From Neocallimastix lanati (nom. inval.) (taxonomy: Eukaryota; Neocallimastigomycota; Neocallimastigomycetes; Neocallimastigales; Neocallimastigaceae): a DNA stretch of 64,000 bases. The DNA is taken from assembly GCA_016946835.1 (NCBI GenBank), contig JACVTC010000003.1, forward strand, positions 335,501-399,500, given 5' to 3'. Each line of letters opens with the position of its first letter. The stretch's first letter is position 1. Shown here piece after piece: positions 29,701 through 39,334 of the stretch. Both the position numbers and the translations under genes were made by a program. A model generated the notes under the pieces. It did not search any database. It had not been told where the DNA came from and saw nothing but the letters and a program-made list of their open reading frames with translations.

Positions 29701-31925
29701 TAGCTGTTTCTATAAATTTATTGGCCATTTCATTAGAACTTAATTCTTTATTATCATCAAATTCATTAAGAAGAATTGAGAAGTAGTTACTTGAGAATAT
29801 TTCATTATGCTTTTCATTACACATGCGTTGGGACCACTTGAATCTTCTAGAAGGAGTAGGAGCACGAAAACCTTCTGAGTCATCTTTCTTACAGGAAAGG
29901 ATAAGAGGGAAGTGGTCAGATATATCATTGAATGTACTACAAACAGATACCTTATTAATGTATTCCTTCATTTTACAATTAAATAAAACATGATCAATAC
30001 AAGACGATCTACCATCCCGAGCCCATGTGAAATCGAGACCTGATAAGTATTTAGTGAACCACTGATAAGATGATTTATTAAGTAAACTATCTAATTGGGA
30101 TTTAGACATATTAAAGTCACCTACAAGAATAGAAGGTGTATTAGTATGTTTCTTTATCCAATTAGTAATTTCTGAAAAGGCATTCTTTCTTTCTTCCTTA
30201 TGAGTGACCGTAGGAACATAAATATTACCAATAGTGCATTTAATTCCCCAAAAAGAAGTAATGTTGACAGAAATGATATACTTATATTCAAAGGGATCAG
30301 GAGAAAATGAACATGAACGATGTACACTTATACTAAGACCTCTCATACCGGGTATATTTGGATCAGCTTTACGTAAAATTGTATTATAGTGACAAAGAAA
30401 TGGGTAATTATTTGAATGTGCATTAAGGTATTGGCTATTACCGACCTCTTGCAAGCAAATACAGATGGGTTTAAAAATTTCATTAAAGTATCTAATACCA
30501 TCACGTTTTTCATCATTCCATCCATTAATATTCCAACTGACACAAAGATTAAAGAACTGAGTAGCCGGTGAATAAATATTACTATAAAGAAAATCTTTAG
30601 CCATTGATTTAGTTTCAAAAGAAGAAAATTTGTTGTTAAATTTCTTAACTTCACTGAAAGTTCTGATTTTGTCGGTTTGGATCCAATTAATTTTATTGAT
30701 TGGAAGGCAATGGGTAAGAAGAAATAAAATATTTAGGTAATAAGTGGGTTTATCATAGTTTATCCTTAAAATGAAGTAATTTTCCATATTAGGTGTGTGT
30801 GTTTTTATAATTCCATGAACTATTTCATTGCAATTGGAAATACGTTTACTAAGAAATTCCCAAAGTTTACTAACAGACCATGATTGAAGATCATGAATAA
30901 AGATAAGAATGAAATCTTTATTCTGAATATCGTATCTTCGAAGACCACGTCGCAAAACAGGTATAGTTGCTGAATTTGAAGAAGTATTATCCATATCAAG
31001 AAAGCCTAAAAAATAAAATAAAAGAAGAATAAAATAAAAATAATAAAAATAATAAAAAAAAAAAAATAGATAAAAAAATTTTTTTTTTTTTTTTATATAT
31101 ATATATATATAATAAAATAAATTAAAAAATAAAAGAGAAAGTAAATTCCCTTTAAATAGTAAAAAAAAAAAATATTGGTGTTGAATATTTGAAAGCTTGA
31201 AATATAAAATTGTTCTTGATGATTGAATAGATTTTAGATTTTGTAAATAATTGATTTTATCCTGTATAACTGATATAATATTTATAAATTTACTCAAGGG
31301 TTAGTAATTTATTGATACAAAATTACTTGTATATACTGTAAAAATGAATAATTGTTTCTTTTTATCTTTTGAATGATTGTAATTCTTTCAATTAATAAAG
31401 AGCTTTAAGATGTTAAAAATTTTCTGTTGAATAATCATAAATTAGCTAAAAGTATATTTAAAAAGAAAAATATTAGTAGAGAAAGACTATAAAAAAGATT
31501 CCCATCCGTTAAATAATGTCTTAAACACAAGCTTTGGAGTGAATCAATCTCCTACATTTCCATTTTACAATAGCTACATGAAAGTATAAATAATACTATA
31601 GAAAAATACATATACAAAATAATGCTAAAGTAAAAAATACAATAGATTCATTACAATGATAATATGTAGAAACTACATGATATTATTAATTATACAACTC
31701 CAATGTTACTACATATCCAGTTTAAAACAATATAAAACATCAGGTTCACTTTCTACAGTCTTCCAGTATTCCAGTTTTCACTCTTCGTACTAGAAGCCAC
31801 TTTAGAAAGGATAACCATCGATTATCATCAGAATCACAGAAAGCTGTAATTAGTACACCTGATATAGGTTATTCCTTTTCCATCAACCCTCCATGGACCT
31901 GGAAAAACAGTCCACATCATTGGGG
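26720..31925 (-). mobile_element. Full-length LINE retrotransposon with 13-bp target-site duplication
   Basis: The 36-base T run at 26720-26755 is the poly(A) tail of a minus-strand element. The bases just left of it, TTCAAAAGATAAC at 26707-26719, recur at 31926-31938. This gives a 13-bp target-site duplication and fixes the element at about 5.2 kb. It has about 0.93 kb of 5' untranslated sequence (30995-31925), one long frame (26870-30994) and a short 3' untranslated region. The part at about 31740-31925 is the least AT-rich and would be the 5' end, where an internal promoter is expected for LINEs. Seen: tail, duplication, open frame. Inferred: fairly recent insertion, because frame and duplication are undamaged. 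Confidence 0.88.
26870..30994 (-). CDS. LINE polyprotein: AP-type endonuclease plus reverse transcriptase
   Basis: 1374 residues from the ATG at 30994; an open frame continues upstream to 31297 but is Phe/Tyr/Lys low-complexity and probably untranslated leader. Residues about 150-370 form an endonuclease/exonuclease/phosphatase domain with SWNING, QEVG, VGDFNMS and SDHFPL, the usual Asn, Glu, Asp/Asn and Asp-His residues. Residues about 620-910 form a non-LTR reverse transcriptase: KAPGPDG, the LDLKKAYDSV block, RQGCPLSP and the FADD catalytic box near 871. Near 1181 a Cys-rich knuckle (CPKCCPCC followed by H and C) probably binds nucleic acid. The protein would nick target DNA and prime reverse transcription of its own RNA there. 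No separate ORF1 was found. Clade not assigned by eye. The frame appears undamaged. Confidence 0.93.
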   Translation of the reverse strand: MDNTSSNSATIPVLRRGLRRYDIQNKDFILIFIHDLQSWSVSKLWEFLSKRISNCNEIVHGIIKTHTPNMENYFILRINYDKPTYYLNILFLLTHCLPINKINWIQTDKIRTFSEVKKFNNKFSSFETKSMAKDFLYSNIYSPATQFFNLCVSWNINGWNDEKRDGIRYFNEIFKPICICLQEVGNSQYLNAHSNNYPFLCHYNTILRKADPNIPGMRGLSISVHRSCSFSPDPFEYKYIISVNITSFWGIKCTIGNIYVPTVTHKEERKNAFSEITNWIKKHTNTPSILVGDFNMSKSQLDSLLNKSSYQWFTKYLSGLDFTWARDGRSSCIDHVLFNCKMKEYINKVSVCSTFNDISDHFPLILSCKKDDSEGFRAPTPSRRFKWSQRMCNEKHNEIFSSNYFSILLNEFDDNKELSSNEMANKFIETANKVGDKVHARVPCDLKGSAFHCPYYIKKLSHEKHVAFNEIKNFSLGSNLENLDEFLNLLREYKNICGKVRSIKFSIKSKQFHQSIESACNDFSNKNARSAWLKLKKLSRPMYSNSISSSVLKDKQGNFLFSHSDQLNRFAEHYSELASDVTQHSLDNEYWVSLFGTNPNNNLTWDINDSITMKEIQNTVLEMKNNKAPGPDGILIEFFKAFFSKSDLSDNQDDSSDDHYSKCAKCLLSLFNKIWDGDFPEEWNSASIISIPKKGDLSDCNNYRGISLINVGLKIISKIVTNRIAKYALEHKFVRPEQFGFRNKEECISLYISIREICQRRKFKGNFTYLAFLDLKKAYDSVPIFNILTKLYNLGIKDKCHLFLKNLYLSSKARAFFNGNLSEEFSINRGVRQGCPLSPILFNLFINDILDNCDKYGVYLDSQYCCGGLFADDIVLVAPSKQALKKILNKVHEWAIKNEMTFGINKCATLVVKPINFVKPINYEDPSFFIGSKKLPKTDNYTYLGIPFDESLSLKPIQSKLNSNLNVKLNLYFRFLINKSVPLPLKKYVLISFILSLVIYYAPLFGSNKSRCSKAQKIINRGLYWSYGFKSRNSSVSLYNITRELRIPPLSAVCAISQLRCFRKWKNSSCIINHLTNNIPTMSHYSWTKESRTLDKKLNGKKTSEIKKFYWERDVFKPSKAKKAIIYKENDFGFISEIRNLTFQYPKYQLGFFWISRIRCGFKFDISISIKRKIVSEDCPKCCPCCGVSVPSFSHWIFACKELENYRNKSLPFLDDLFLKFALIIEQKSLDVSLDSEKDYDNNIYYYILSALLGGRSIYSKIKVNDGEQRQLVDNIFKQSSTSSTVPYFVGIAEFLTNVIPLICRSFSLMMKWYFVESTVTKSVDVEMIRHGFSPPDTDSIDNTNTEIITHNNGRGVIIEEWEKLEAIASNALL

Positions 31926-32010
31926 TTCAAAAGATAACAAAAATAGTATAATTTAAAATGTGAGAAAAGAGAAAAAAAAAAATAATAATAATAATAAATA
32001 TAACTAAATC

Positions 32011-32391
32011 GGGAGAGTTGCATTTCCCCAAATTGCATTTCGCCAGGTTGCATTTCGCCAAGTGGCGTAGTATTAAAATGTTGCATTTCCCCAAGTTGCT
32101 TTTCGCCAGGTTGCATTTCGACAAGTAAAGTATTGATATAAATAAATGAATAAATAAATAAATATTAATTCAAAAAATATTTTTTTTAAAATTGTTTTTA
32201 TGCGATATTAATAATATTTAATTTTATTTATTGATTTATTTATTTATTTAATAATTTTCAATCTGGAGAAATGCAACTTGGCGAATTACAATTTGGCGAA
32301 ATGCCACATTTTTTTAACACGCCACATGCTTTCAAAAAAATTGGCGAAATGCAATCTGGCGAAATGCAATTTGGCGAAATGCCCCACACCC
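32011..32391. mobile_element. Foldback (MULE/FB-like) miniature DNA transposon built of 15-bp subrepeats
   Basis: A 381-bp element flanked by the 9-bp direct repeat AACTAAATC (32002-32010 and 32392-32400). Both termini start GGG. Each arm has six units of about 15 bp with core TTGCATTTCGCCA, arranged three + spacer + three; the two arms are inverted copies and even the spacers (CATTTT...CGCCAC) are complementary. The AT-rich centre (about 32130-32255) is itself partly palindromic. Long inverted repeats made of short tandem units plus 9-bp duplications are the hallmark of Foldback elements, which are related to Mutator-like transposons; a 9-bp duplication fits that superfamily. No transposase, so non-autonomous. 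Frames reading GEMQ repeats on either strand are by-products of the 15-bp unit. Confidence 0.82.
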
Positions 32392-32450
32392 AACTAAATC
32401 CTTTGAAACCATTAAACTATCTACTAATAAATTATTCGTTAATGGTACAT

Positions 32451-32456
<6 letters not shown>

Positions 32457-32502
<46 letters not shown>

Positions 32503-33060
32503 GCCTTATTTATTTATTCTTATATAAAATACATAAATACTTTTAATTATAATAAAAAATAAAAAAAAACACAAAATTAATAAAATAAATAAATATTATT
32601 TGTCCAATTTGAACATAATAATAAATGAAATAGCAACGTGAAATAAAAAGTAATAATCAAAAATAAGTGTATAAATAATTTCAGAAAAAAGTTCATATGC
32701 AACGAACCTCACCTCCTTATGGATTAGGGTTTGAATTGTCTATCTGAAAGAAATTATGGTCTTCTTCTTCAGAGGCATTGGCCCTGCTAGCCTGTCTTAC
32801 TACATTTTTATCGTTGACGCTCCTGGTTAGTTTGCGCTTATATTTTCGGAATAGTAACCCTTGCCGAGTACTAGCCCGAGGCATAATTTCTGTAAAGAGA
32901 GCCACAGATCGTACCAAGAATGGCGTTTTTGAATAATCACCAGAAATGATTTGGTTCTTAAACAAAATATTCCATTCCTTTTGGTACATAACAAAGAAAG
33001 TGGTTCCCTCAAAGAACAAGATCTAAACATTGGGTAAATTATACCAAAATATGATCTTCA
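32457..33060 (-). mobile_element. 5'-truncated LINE fragment C
   Basis: A T run of about 42 bases (32457-32499) is followed by the LINE 3' untranslated sequence (ACACAAAATTAAT, ATTTGTCCAATTTGAACATA). A C-terminal coding piece at 32717-33019 reads KEWNILFKNQ, SGDYSKTPFLV and ALFTEIMPRAS, similar to the end of the intact LINE. The right boundary is approximate. No target duplication was recognised. Confidence 0.75.
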
Positions 33061-33659
33061 CTCAAAGAACCCCATAGAAGGTGGTATATCCCATATGGAT
33101 GTTACATTAATTATACTATTATATATTTATGTTAATTTAATATATCATTTTTTGATATATTAATGATAAAAAATATAATAATACTAATTGAACAATAAAA
33201 AATAATACTTATAATATAGTGATTATAAAAATAAATAATTTTCATATTTGTTAGGTTAGTTTTTCAATAAATTATGTGTTTTTATTTATTAACTTTTAAA
33301 TTATTTTTATATAAAAATAAAAAAACTTAAATTAATGATAAAAACTAATGCATATACATTTGCATTTATATTAAATGAATAGTTTAATATTTTTTTTTAT
33401 ATTAAAATTATCCTAATAATTATAAAGATTAACTGATTTTAATAAATCTTATCAAAAAAAATATAAATATATATATTAAATTATTTAATAGATTTAAACT
33501 AAAATATAGAAAAGAATATTAAAATATTTCTTTCATACTTATATTTGTATTTATATTATATATAAATAAATAAATTTATATTTTTAAAATTCTTATCAAT
33601 CTATATCTAGTAATCTATGAGATATTAAATAGATTAAAGAGTTAGAAAATTTTTATTTA
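33061..33659. other. AT-rich spacer
   Basis: Mostly A/T simple sequence; the first 60 bases are less AT-rich and may still belong to the LINE fragment. It contains the 3' end of the minus-strand wall-protein gene to its right. No other gene seen. Confidence 0.5.
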
Positions 33660-34457
33660 TTAATTAAATAAATATAGAGATAAAACTAATGAAACAAGGT
33701 AAAGGGCAGTAGATGGAACCATAAAACTGATTAAAGCATCACTTTTTTCATCAGAATTACCAGTTGGAGTTGGACTACCTGTTTGAGCGTTTGGTGTAGT
33801 TGTGGAAGGAGGAGTAGATGGAGTAGGAGATGGAGTAGGAGATGGAGTAGGAGTTTCTTTTTCATTATCATCATCAGTTTTAGTTGATTTATCTGAAGAA
33901 GTTTCAGTTTTAGTTGCCTTAGTAGTTGTAACAGTTTTGGTTCTGGTAACAGTAGTAGTATCCGAAGAAGAATCAGATTTTGAATCATCTGTACTTGAAC
34001 TACCTTTTTTGATTTCGGCTTCACATATCATAGTATTATCATCTTCTATTAATCTAATCACATCAACATCTTCATTTAAATTAACCCAACAATAACTACC
34101 GTCTATGTTACTAATTGTAACTTCACTTTTATTGAGTTCAGTTAAAGCATTAATCTTGGCACCAATATTAGAACCTTTTTTTGCACTGAAAAATTCAAGT
34201 TTACTATTTTGTTTTCCAGTAGAGAATTCAAAATTTTTTACAATAAATTCACATTCATTAAGAATTTCAATATTACCCGAGCATTTATAGCCATTTGTTG
34301 AAAATTGTTGAACTAATTTACCAGTTAAAGAAGCGCTTGGTTTATTATTTTTATTACAACTATTTCCTTGTCTTGGGCAAGTTTCAGCTTGTTCTTGTTG
34401 AGAATAAACTAATCCAACAAAGGAAGCAAAGACAGTAAATAAAGTTAAATATTTCAT
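33660..34457 (-). CDS. Secreted six-cysteine GPI-anchored-type wall protein, copy 2
   Basis: A 265-residue single-exon protein and paralogue of 18349-19110. Signal peptide at residues 1-19 (hydrophobic core, VYS before the likely cut). Cysteines at 27, 34, 59, 69, 123 and 145, with spacing 7-25-10-54-22. Conserved text includes CPxxGxxCxKxxKPS, CW(A/V)NLN and the final I-C-E/L-C-H pair. The stalk (about 153-235) differs from copy 1: Ser/Thr/Lys/Asp-rich first, then a Pro-Thr-Ser repeat (PTPSPTPSPTPS). The C-terminus is a GPI-type hydrophobic tail (241-264). Inferred: disulfide-rich outer domain on an O-glycosylated stalk tethered to membrane or wall. Same strand as copy 1 and about 14.5 kb away, separated by LINE debris, so probably an expanded former tandem pair. 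Confidence 0.88.
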   Translation of the reverse strand: MKYLTLFTVFASFVGLVYSQQEQAETCPRQGNSCNKNNKPSASLTGKLVQQFSTNGYKCSGNIEILNECEFIVKNFEFSTGKQNSKLEFFSAKKGSNIGAKINALTELNKSEVTISNIDGSYCWVNLNEDVDVIRLIEDDNTMICEAEIKKGSSSTDDSKSDSSSDTTTVTRTKTVTTTKATKTETSSDKSTKTDDDNEKETPTPSPTPSPTPSTPPSTTTPNAQTGSPTPTGNSDEKSDALISFMVPSTALYLVSLVLSLYLFN

Positions 34458-37453
34458 TTCTTTCCTTTTTTTTTTTTTATTTTATTTTTTATTTTAATTC
34501 ATTTTTAATATTTTTTTAATTTATTTATTATTTTTATTAATTTTTTTTTTTATTATTTATTTTTTTAAATAATTTATTTTTAAAATAAATATATAAAAAA
34601 GAAAAATGTTAGATTTCAACTTAATTAAACTATTAATTAAAATATTACATTAATAATTCAAATAATAAAAAATATATATTTTTTATTATAGATATTTTAA
34701 TAAATTTAATTTAAAATTATGTAAATATTAACAAAGATTTTTAATAATATATATAAATTAAAAAAAAAAGAATAATTTATTATTATTATTATTATATCAC
34801 TTTTCAATATTAATTTTTTTTTTTTTTTTTTATTTTTCTTGCTTTCTCTTTTTTTATATGTCAAAAATATTAAATTGAAATATTATTCATCCTTTTATTA
34901 TAATGTATAATTTCCTTTTCTATATCTTATTTATTATATTTTATTAATCCTTATTTGTAATAAATATGATATAATAAAAAAGTATATTACCTTTATTATA
35001 GGTAAAAAAAAGGTTTTTTATTGTTAAAAAAATTATAGTATACTTTATTTTCTTTAAATAAAAAAAAACGATAATAAAATTAAAATATATTTTAATTCAA
35101 AAATTTAAAAATGAAAATGAAAAAAAAAAATTAAGACATAAATATAAAGAAATGAAATTCATTTCTTTTTATAATCTTTTTTATTATAATTATTTTTTTA
35201 ATTAACTTTTTTTTTTTTAATTATCGTTAATTAAATTAAAAAAAAAATTGATATTTAAATAATTAATTAAATTTAATTAAAGTTTATAAAAAAATCAATA
35301 TATAAAAATTTAAATATATAAAAAATATAATCTTTATATTTAAACTCTTAAATATAAAAAAATTGATAATATATTGTAAAAATAGATAAATATATATAAA
35401 TATAAATTTTAAAAAAATAATGTATATATAAATCATTTATAGTGTTTATCAGAAATCATTAGATTATCAAATCATAATATTTAAATAAGAAAAAAATATT
35501 TTTTTTTATAATAAAAATTTTTATTTTTTTTTCATTGGTTTAGTATGTAAATATATAAATATATAATATTATATATTTTTATTAATATTATCAAATTGAC
35601 TTGTATTAAATAATTATTATCACTAAATACATCAGAGTATGCATGTATTATATTAAATAATTATTAAAAATTATTTATTTATTTTTTTATTTATTTAAAT
35701 GTTTTTTTTTTTAATCATTACTAAATAAAATATAAATATATAGATATTTATGAAAAATTAAGTATCACATATATTGAATATATATATATACGAAGAGCTT
35801 TATCTATTATATATAATAAACTAAAGAAAAAAAGAAAAAAAAATTACCACAGTTTTACTTACAAAGAAGATAAAGATGAAAAAAGGAAAAAAACTTTACA
35901 TTTTATGTATGATATATAAAATAATAATAATAATAATAATAATAAGTAGTAATAATAATAAATTAATTCGATTCTTATCTGTAAAACATTATTACAATAT
36001 TTATTGTATTACTTTTTATTGCATAAATTTAATTAGTATTATATCCTTATTACATAATTTTTTTTAATTGAAATTACTAATTATTTAATAAAAAAAATAT
36101 ATTAATTAAGATGTTAATTAAAAAAAAAAAAAAAAAAAAAAAGAGAGAGAGAGCTTAAAGGATTTAAAAATATACTAAGCTTTTTTTTTTTTTTTTTTTA
36201 TAAAAATAAAAAATTAATAAATAAAAAAATTAATATAAAAAAATAAAAAAAATAAGAATAAAAAAAAAAATTAATATGAAAAATAAATAATATTTTTTAT
36301 TTTTGGTATATTATTTTTTTATTTTTTTATATTTTAAAATATATAATTCAATTCTATAGAAAAAAATAATTAAAAAATAAAACAATTAAAAAAGAGTTGA
36401 AACATATATATATTTTTCTTTATGTAATTGTGAAAGATTTCGAATAGTAAAAAATAGAAATAATAAATTCAATAATAAATCAATAATAAATTAAAATAAA
36501 TAAATTGAATAATAATAATAATATATAAAGAAGAATATAATTGAATAATAAATTACAGAGAATTGAATTATATATTATATATTATATAATATACTAAATG
36601 AATATTTCTTTACATTAAAATAAAAATTTTTTTTTATATAATTTATTTTATTATATAAAATATATACGTATTTTATATATATATCTATATAAATATTTTT
36701 TTTTTTTTTTTTTTTTTTATTGGTAGTAAAGATTTTTAATAAAAAAAAATGTTGTTAACAAAAAACAAACTTTTTTTTTCCCATAATTTACTTATTATTA
36801 GTATTATCTTTTATAAAAAAAAAAATAATAATAATTGTAATAAAATTTTTTAATAAACTTTAGATATATAAACATAATTTCAAAAAAACTTTTTTTTATT
36901 TTTTGCATTATTTTATTATTATTGAAGATAAAGGATTAAAAAAAAATTCTTTTCTCTTGAATTTTAAAAAGTTTATGTTAATAATAAAAAGTTTAAATTG
37001 ACTACTATACAAAATCAAAAATCATAGTCAAAAGCCAAAATGGAAATAAGTTCAAAATAAAAAATAAAGAAAAAAATATATTTAAAATATATTTATATAA
37101 TTCTTAAATATATTTTTTATTTAAAATTTATAAATTTATAAGAGTGTATTATTAAAAATTTATCTTTTTAAGAATTAGTACAATTAAATAAATGATAAGT
37201 TGTTTTTCAATAACTATAAAAAGTTTTTTTTAAATAGGGAAGAATCGAAACAATTATTTTATATTCACCAGTAAATCGAAATAATAATATTAATAATAAA
37301 TAAATAAATAAATAATCATATAAGTATATAATAAATTATTAAATTATATAAAACTAATGGTTAAACAGTATTCCAATTCCATGAATATTTGTTTACTTTT
37401 AATATTATATATAACAAATGTATAAAAAAATTTTATTAAAGTTTTATTTTAAC

Positions 37454-37486
<33 letters not shown>

Positions 37487-38214
37487 TAATTTTATTTTTA
37501 TTAGTATTAATATCAATATTAGTAATATTATTAATATAATAATAATAATAATAATAATATTTATTTAATGGATGGTTAAAGTGGAATGAATTTTTTTTTT
37601 TTTTTTTTTTTTTTTTTGATGTAATTTTTTTTAATTTTATATATTTTTTATAAAACACTTTATTTATTATTATAATAAAAATAAAAAAATATATATATAA
37701 ATATCTTCTCTTAATTTTTCTAAAAATAAAAATATAATCATAGAAGAATACTAATAATAGACTATCATAAAGTATAAAATCAATCAAGAACTATATATAA
37801 GAAACATTTAAAAAAGCATTGTTTAAAATAAATATTTTTTAATTATTTTTTTTTATTAATTTTATTAAACCTTGTTTATTATTATTATTGAACCAATAAT
37901 AATTTGCTCTACATTGTATATATCATACATCATACATCTATATTATTTTTATTACATTATTCATGTTATGTATCCTACATTAGTTTAAATATAGTGCATT
38001 AAAGAAATAATTAATATTATTAAGAAATATATGAATTAATAATATTAAATTCAATAGGTTGAGTCACATCTTTGTTACATATTAATTTAAAAAAGTTAAT
38101 ATTAATTCAAATGAGAATACCTTTGTTTTATTATTTTTTTTTTGTTAATAATAAAACATTTTTATTAGATCTCATCTATAATTATTGTAAATATTGAAAT
38201 AAAATAAAAATAAA
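34458..38214. other. Long AT-rich intergenic region
   Basis: The first part is the leader and promoter of the minus-strand wall protein. The rest contains many homopolymers (for example near 36120-36142 followed by (GA)n, 36180-36199 and 36700-36719), (TTA)n near 37455-37485 and AT-only text. Short frames at 35876-36067 and 37449-37787 are Ile/Tyr/Lys/Asn-only and not credible. No RNA gene or transposon was recognised. Confidence 0.55.
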
Positions 38215-38545
38215 ATAAAAAGTAGAATATTTAATGTAAAGTACAGATTGAATAGAATAAAATAAAATAAAATAAAATAAAATAAAATAAATAGTAGAAT
38301 ATTAAATAAGAAAGTACAGATTGAATAAAATAAAATAAAATAAAATAAAATAAAATAAAATAAATAGTAGAATGTTAAATATTAAGTACAGATTGAATAA
38401 AATAAAATAAAATAAAATAAAATAAAATAAATAGTAGAATGTTAAATATTAAGTACAGATTGAATAAAATAAAATAAAATAAAATAAATAGTTGAAAAAT
38501 AAATATAAAGTACAGATTGAATAAAATAAAATAAAATAAAATAAA
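38215..38545 (+). repeat. Minisatellite of about 60-75-bp units
   Basis: About five units. Each contains AGTACAGATTGAATA, then a variable (AAAAT)n stretch, then TAGTAGAATGTTAAAT or a close variant. Length differences between units come from the pentanucleotide run. No coding potential. Confidence 0.85.
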
Positions 38546-38720
38546 AGAATACAATGACCTTTAGTAATGAAGATGGATTAACAATAATTAAAAGTTAATG
38601 AAATAATAAAATTCATACTCTAAAAAAAATTTTTAATATATTTTCATTTAAAATTGAACTATAAGACCTTTTATTTATTATTAAATTTATATTTTTTAAT
38701 TTTTTTTAACAAAAAATCAA

Positions 38721-38760
<40 letters not shown>

Positions 38761-38779
38761 TTAATAATTTATTATTATT

Positions 38780-38850
38780 TTATTTTATTCAAATTGTACT
38801 TTATATTCATACTCTTATATTTATTTTATTTTATTTTATTTTATTCAAAA
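38780..38850 (-). repeat. Inverted copy of the minisatellite unit
   Basis: The block TTTTATTCAAATTGTACTTT with (ATTTT)n on both sides is the reverse complement of one unit of the array at 38215-38545. About 235 bp separates it from the array, including an (AAT)n run near 38720-38757. Confidence 0.65.
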
Positions 38851-38949
38851 AATTTAAAAAATATTAATTTTGAATAGAATTTAATTAAAAAATATCTCAG
38901 AGTGGCTAATATCTTATTTGAAAATTGATAAAGGTTAACAATTTATTAT

Positions 38950-39016
38950 TTTTTTTTTCAGCCGCAATTATTTCGAACTATAATCTTTATTTATTTATTC
39001 ATTTATGAACTACATG
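38950..39016 (-). mobile_element. LINE fragment D, 3' part (split by the Copia insertion)
   Basis: T run and CAGCCGCAATTATTTCGAA, the same LINE 3' end as in fragment A, ending at the 5-bp sequence ACATG (39012-39016). The rest of this fragment continues at 63286 on the far side of the Copia element. Confidence 0.8.
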
Positions 39017-39327
39017 TGAGAAAAGTATGTGTGTTTTTTATAATAAACTTTATTTATTTTTGTATTTATTTAATACATAAATTTTATTAATTTTAAGAAC
39101 TCATTTTTTAAGATAATAAAAATAATTATTTTTTATAGTAAAAATTACATATTTAATCATGTGATAATTCTATGAATTAATACACATAGATAAATGTTAC
39201 ACAACATAAAAATATAAGAATAAAATATTAATATAAGATAAAAATATAATATTGATAATAATATAAGAATATAAAAATATAATTTTAATAATATAAAAAT
39301 ATAAAATAAAATGTGATTATTTTAACA
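39017..39327 (-). repeat. Copia LTR (3' LTR in element orientation)
   Basis: 311 bp, almost identical to 62975-63285. Preceded on its right by the polypurine tract complement (TTCCCCCC) at 39328-39335. Confidence 0.93.
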
Positions 39328-39334
39328 TTCCCCC

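Noticed and set aside
30995-31297. N-terminal extension of the LINE frame upstream of the ATG at 30994
   Set aside because: The translated text is poly-Phe/Tyr/Lys from homopolymers; more likely untranslated leader.
31883-32546. Frames with repeated GEMQ pentapeptides on both strands
   Set aside because: The 15-bp subrepeat of the foldback element is a multiple of three; both strands and both arms give such text, so it is not a protein signal.
35876-36067. 63-codon frame in the long AT-rich spacer
   Set aside because: Ile/Asn/Ser-run composition from simple repeats; no gene evidence.
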